The notes under the pieces: model-generated
The model's input: only the letters and a program-made list of their open reading frames with translations
The model's database searches: none
Told to the model about the DNA's origin: nothing
Position numbers and translations under genes: made by a program
From: Leptodontidium sp. MPI-SDFR-AT-0119
Taxonomy: Eukaryota > Ascomycota > Leotiomycetes > Helotiales > Leptodontidiaceae
Assembly (NCBI GenBank): GCA_020726505.1
Contig: JAHLEZ010000004.1
Span: forward strand, 2,542,001-2,606,000
Direction of reading: 5' to 3'
Length of the DNA stretch: 64,000 nt
Shown: piece after piece, positions 61,801 to 64,000 of the stretch
Layout: each line of letters begins with the position of its first letter
Numbering within the stretch: the first letter of the stretch is position 1

Positions 61801-64000
61801 CATGGGCTTTATTTGAGCAGCTTCATGTCAGAAATGGAAATACACTCAGCAACTTTGGCTCTGATGATATCGCTACTCATATCGGGAGCAGTGGGGACGT
61901 GGATAACTTGTGGTGGCTCATATTACCTCATATCTATGGCCTTCTCGGCTATGCACATGTTTGTAGTGACTCGCATGGTTGGGGGACTGGCTTTCACCTT
62001 GGCCATTGCAACGATTGGCTTGACTGCTATTGGTGCAATCAGCGGCATTGGCGCAGGCATAGTGTTCTTTCTGTACCTGATAGCGCTAACTTCCTATCTT
62101 ACCCTTCTTGCGACTCTGGCTAATTTCCAGTATCCTGGTTCTCCATTTAATTCTGGACGGCCAGTTATTGTTATGGTTATTCCATTTCTGTTTATCTCTC
62201 CTATAATCACGATTTGGATACCCGACAAAGAAATTTTCATATACCTCGCTGTCATCTACACATTCATCATCCTCCTGGGTCTCGGTGTGCGCCACATCGG
62301 ATCACTTTGGACCACCTGGTATTTGACCATTGAAAAGATTGGCGACCAGGAACTGCGAAAGTGGTATGTCGATACATACGTGGACGGAAATGAAGACACC
62401 ATATCGACTCTGACTGAGCCTGGAGTGCTGAAGCTTGCGAGAGAGGCGATGATTAAGGATGTGAGGGGGGCTAGGAGGCGTTTTGGTGGAACTTCAAAGG
62501 ACCCCAAGGTTCTTTCACTCGCCAAAAGCTATGATGCGACAATCTTCTTATTGGAGTGGTATGCTGGCTATTCTGGTACACCGCTTCCAATTCCATACTC
62601 CTCAACATGGAATATGCAGACCAAGGTTGCTCTGCAGACATTGAAGCAGATACAAACGGGTATCCGCCTGCACAACGCATTCATACACTGGAGGCAGGCT
62701 GGCGACGAGGTCAGTCGAGCTGTACTAGAAGATTGCAGGTCAAGCTAACCATTTAATATGTCGGATGCAATATCCTTTACTTCATCGTTGCATTGCTTGA
62801 TAAGTGGAATGCACTTTTTGCTGGTGGACAGGTATTGGGGCTGTCGTCAATTGATAAACGCCATCGACTCCCAGTCGGATATGCGTTGGCATACTACTTG
62901 ATTGGGGCAGTTCTGCTGGACTTGAACGCTGCAAAACTCCATAAGATGACTGCAAAGGGACAAAACATGCAGATCGGCGACATCTCAACGATACGTGAGG
63001 CAGTCAAGCGAGAAGTCCGAGCGAGGCGCTATCTGTACTGGACTATGCTTGGTCGGTATCTTCTATTTCACGTCTGGAGTTTGGCTGTTGCTTCTACTCT
63101 TCTTTGGGCATTCGACGGTACTCGAGAATCTACCTTGCTATTCTTGGCGTATGTGGTCGCTTACACAGGCTTGTTGTGGTATCAGGTAGGCTTCTCTTCT
63201 CATTCAGCTTCAGCGCTTACATTTTGGACAGTACACGAAAGTATTTTCTGGTCCTCGAAGTTTGAAGCCGCTGATTGTCGCCGTCTTAATTAGCATACCT
63301 CTAGGGCAGCTGGCCAGGCACTACTACCCCGAATACCTTCTTCGAGATGTGTTAGGTCTTGGGGTCGCCACATGGACAGCTGCGATATTGACACTGTATT
63401 ACGCGAGAATCAGGTCAAAAGCAGTACCAAAAGGGAGCGACTCTTCATCATCCGACTCTCAGTACAGCAACATCGCGCCGGAAGGTGTCTATCACGCATT
63501 CAGCAACCCAGGAAAAGACCTTTTATTGTCCCAGGATGAGCTTCGTATTATCTACCACAATCTTCAAGCACTAAGAGACGAGGAGCGCTACCAAGTAGAT
63601 CCACAGACGCATCCTGGCTTAGAGATCAAGTCGGTACTCTTGCATGCTCTCGGTTCCTACCGGGATCCTCGTGGATCATTATCGAAGTTCACTCTTGAGG
63701 CATTCCCAGAAGCTGCCGAGCTGTTGGAATTGGCTGCGTTTGCATTTGAGCGAGGCACAGTTATTATAGACTGCATTCCGATATCAGCGATGACCGATGG
63801 TCTTTTCGATGTGAAAGCCGTAGCTTTTGCTCACAATGGACACCTTCGAATTATTGTAGGTTGCGAGATGATGGATGTTCGCGAGCAGCAATCAAGCATT
63901 AGTAATTTTTGTCAAACGTACGTATATATCAAGAAAGAACCCGGGTGCATGGATTTTGTTCACTGACTTTGCAGTACTGCCGAGATTCTCATTCACGCCG
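58868..64000 (+). CDS. Giant multi-span membrane protein, possible GAG-locus synthase/exporter (3' end outside window)
   Basis: Exons 58868-58933, 58986-59075, 59138-60037, 60172-62709, about 62757-63185, 63232-63917 and 63975 onward; more than 1,580 residues are visible. An N-terminal membrane span (VLIGFVLGSVILGSLFLLLL) is followed by a soluble domain of about 300 residues with alternating hydrophobic strands (FGVYLGEF, WDLLIVDP, GVVISHWED, NFVVLLWETLDD), suggesting a TIM barrel. After a long soluble part come at least ten spans (61,730-63,420), then another soluble domain cut by the window edge. Size, topology and head-to-head placement beside the Agd3-like gene match gt4c/gtb3 of the Aspergillus GAG locus, whose GT4 domain would lie beyond 64,000; this is inference. 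The intron after 62,709 lacks a normal AG acceptor, so the gene may be split or mutated there. Confidence 0.7.

Noticed and set aside
1..64000. CRISPR arrays, bacterial operons or prophage
   Set aside because: Spliceosomal introns throughout and fungal gene families; no short regularly spaced repeats were seen.

Overview
The window is from a filamentous ascomycete (Pezizomycotina). Genes have short 45-65 bp GT-AG introns with CTNA-type branch points. It holds a eukaryotic three-part assimilatory nitrite reductase, and one transposon carries a pattern typical of repeat-induced point mutation (RIP). A Leotiomycete-like fungus is a guess from gene content only.

Layout. (1) 1-5.4 kb: the end of an unknown gene, a promoter with four GATAAG sites, and an intact 4-exon nitrite reductase (niiA/nit-6 type). 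(2) 5.4-37 kb: an accessory block of gene relics and transposons. It has a decayed membrane-protein gene, a lactonase with a frameshift, an ankyrin relic with a frameshift, an FAD-dependent oxidoreductase with a frameshift, a kinase-like gene, and a hydrolase-like/patatin/zinc-finger gene broken by a 28-bp tandem duplication. These are followed by a 446-bp MITE-like element with a 10-bp target duplication, a complete 7.0-kb Ty3/gypsy element mutated by RIP (179-bp LTRs, 5-bp target duplication), and an intact GPI-anchored GH78-type alpha-L-rhamnosidase. (3) 38.4-45.6 kb: one very large gene for a protein of about 2,300 aa, with a 7-helix-like membrane domain and a long disordered tail carrying tryptophan-rich repeats. 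(4) 48.3-64 kb: a UDP-glucose 4-epimerase, a 4.3-kb gap, a 12-exon Agd3-like polysaccharide deacetylase, and a divergently transcribed giant multi-membrane-span protein that runs off the right edge.

How the genes may work together. The right-hand block matches, in content and order, the galactosaminogalactan (GAG) locus of Aspergillus (uge3 ... agd3, gt4c/gtb3). The glycoside hydrolase genes sph3 and ega3 normally sit between the epimerase and the deacetylase; here I find only non-coding sequence. I propose an exopolysaccharide locus: an epimerase making UDP-galactose/UDP-N-acetylgalactosamine, a membrane synthase/exporter and a secreted deacetylase. The membrane protein assignment is inferred from position, size and topology.

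An unexpected signal is a plus-strand ancestral reading frame of about 280 codons inside the minus-strand retrotransposon (about 23.2-24.06 kb). All nine of its interruptions are TAA or TAG, as expected if RIP changed CAA/CAG glutamine codons.

Splice models were built by eye and checked only for reading-frame arithmetic.
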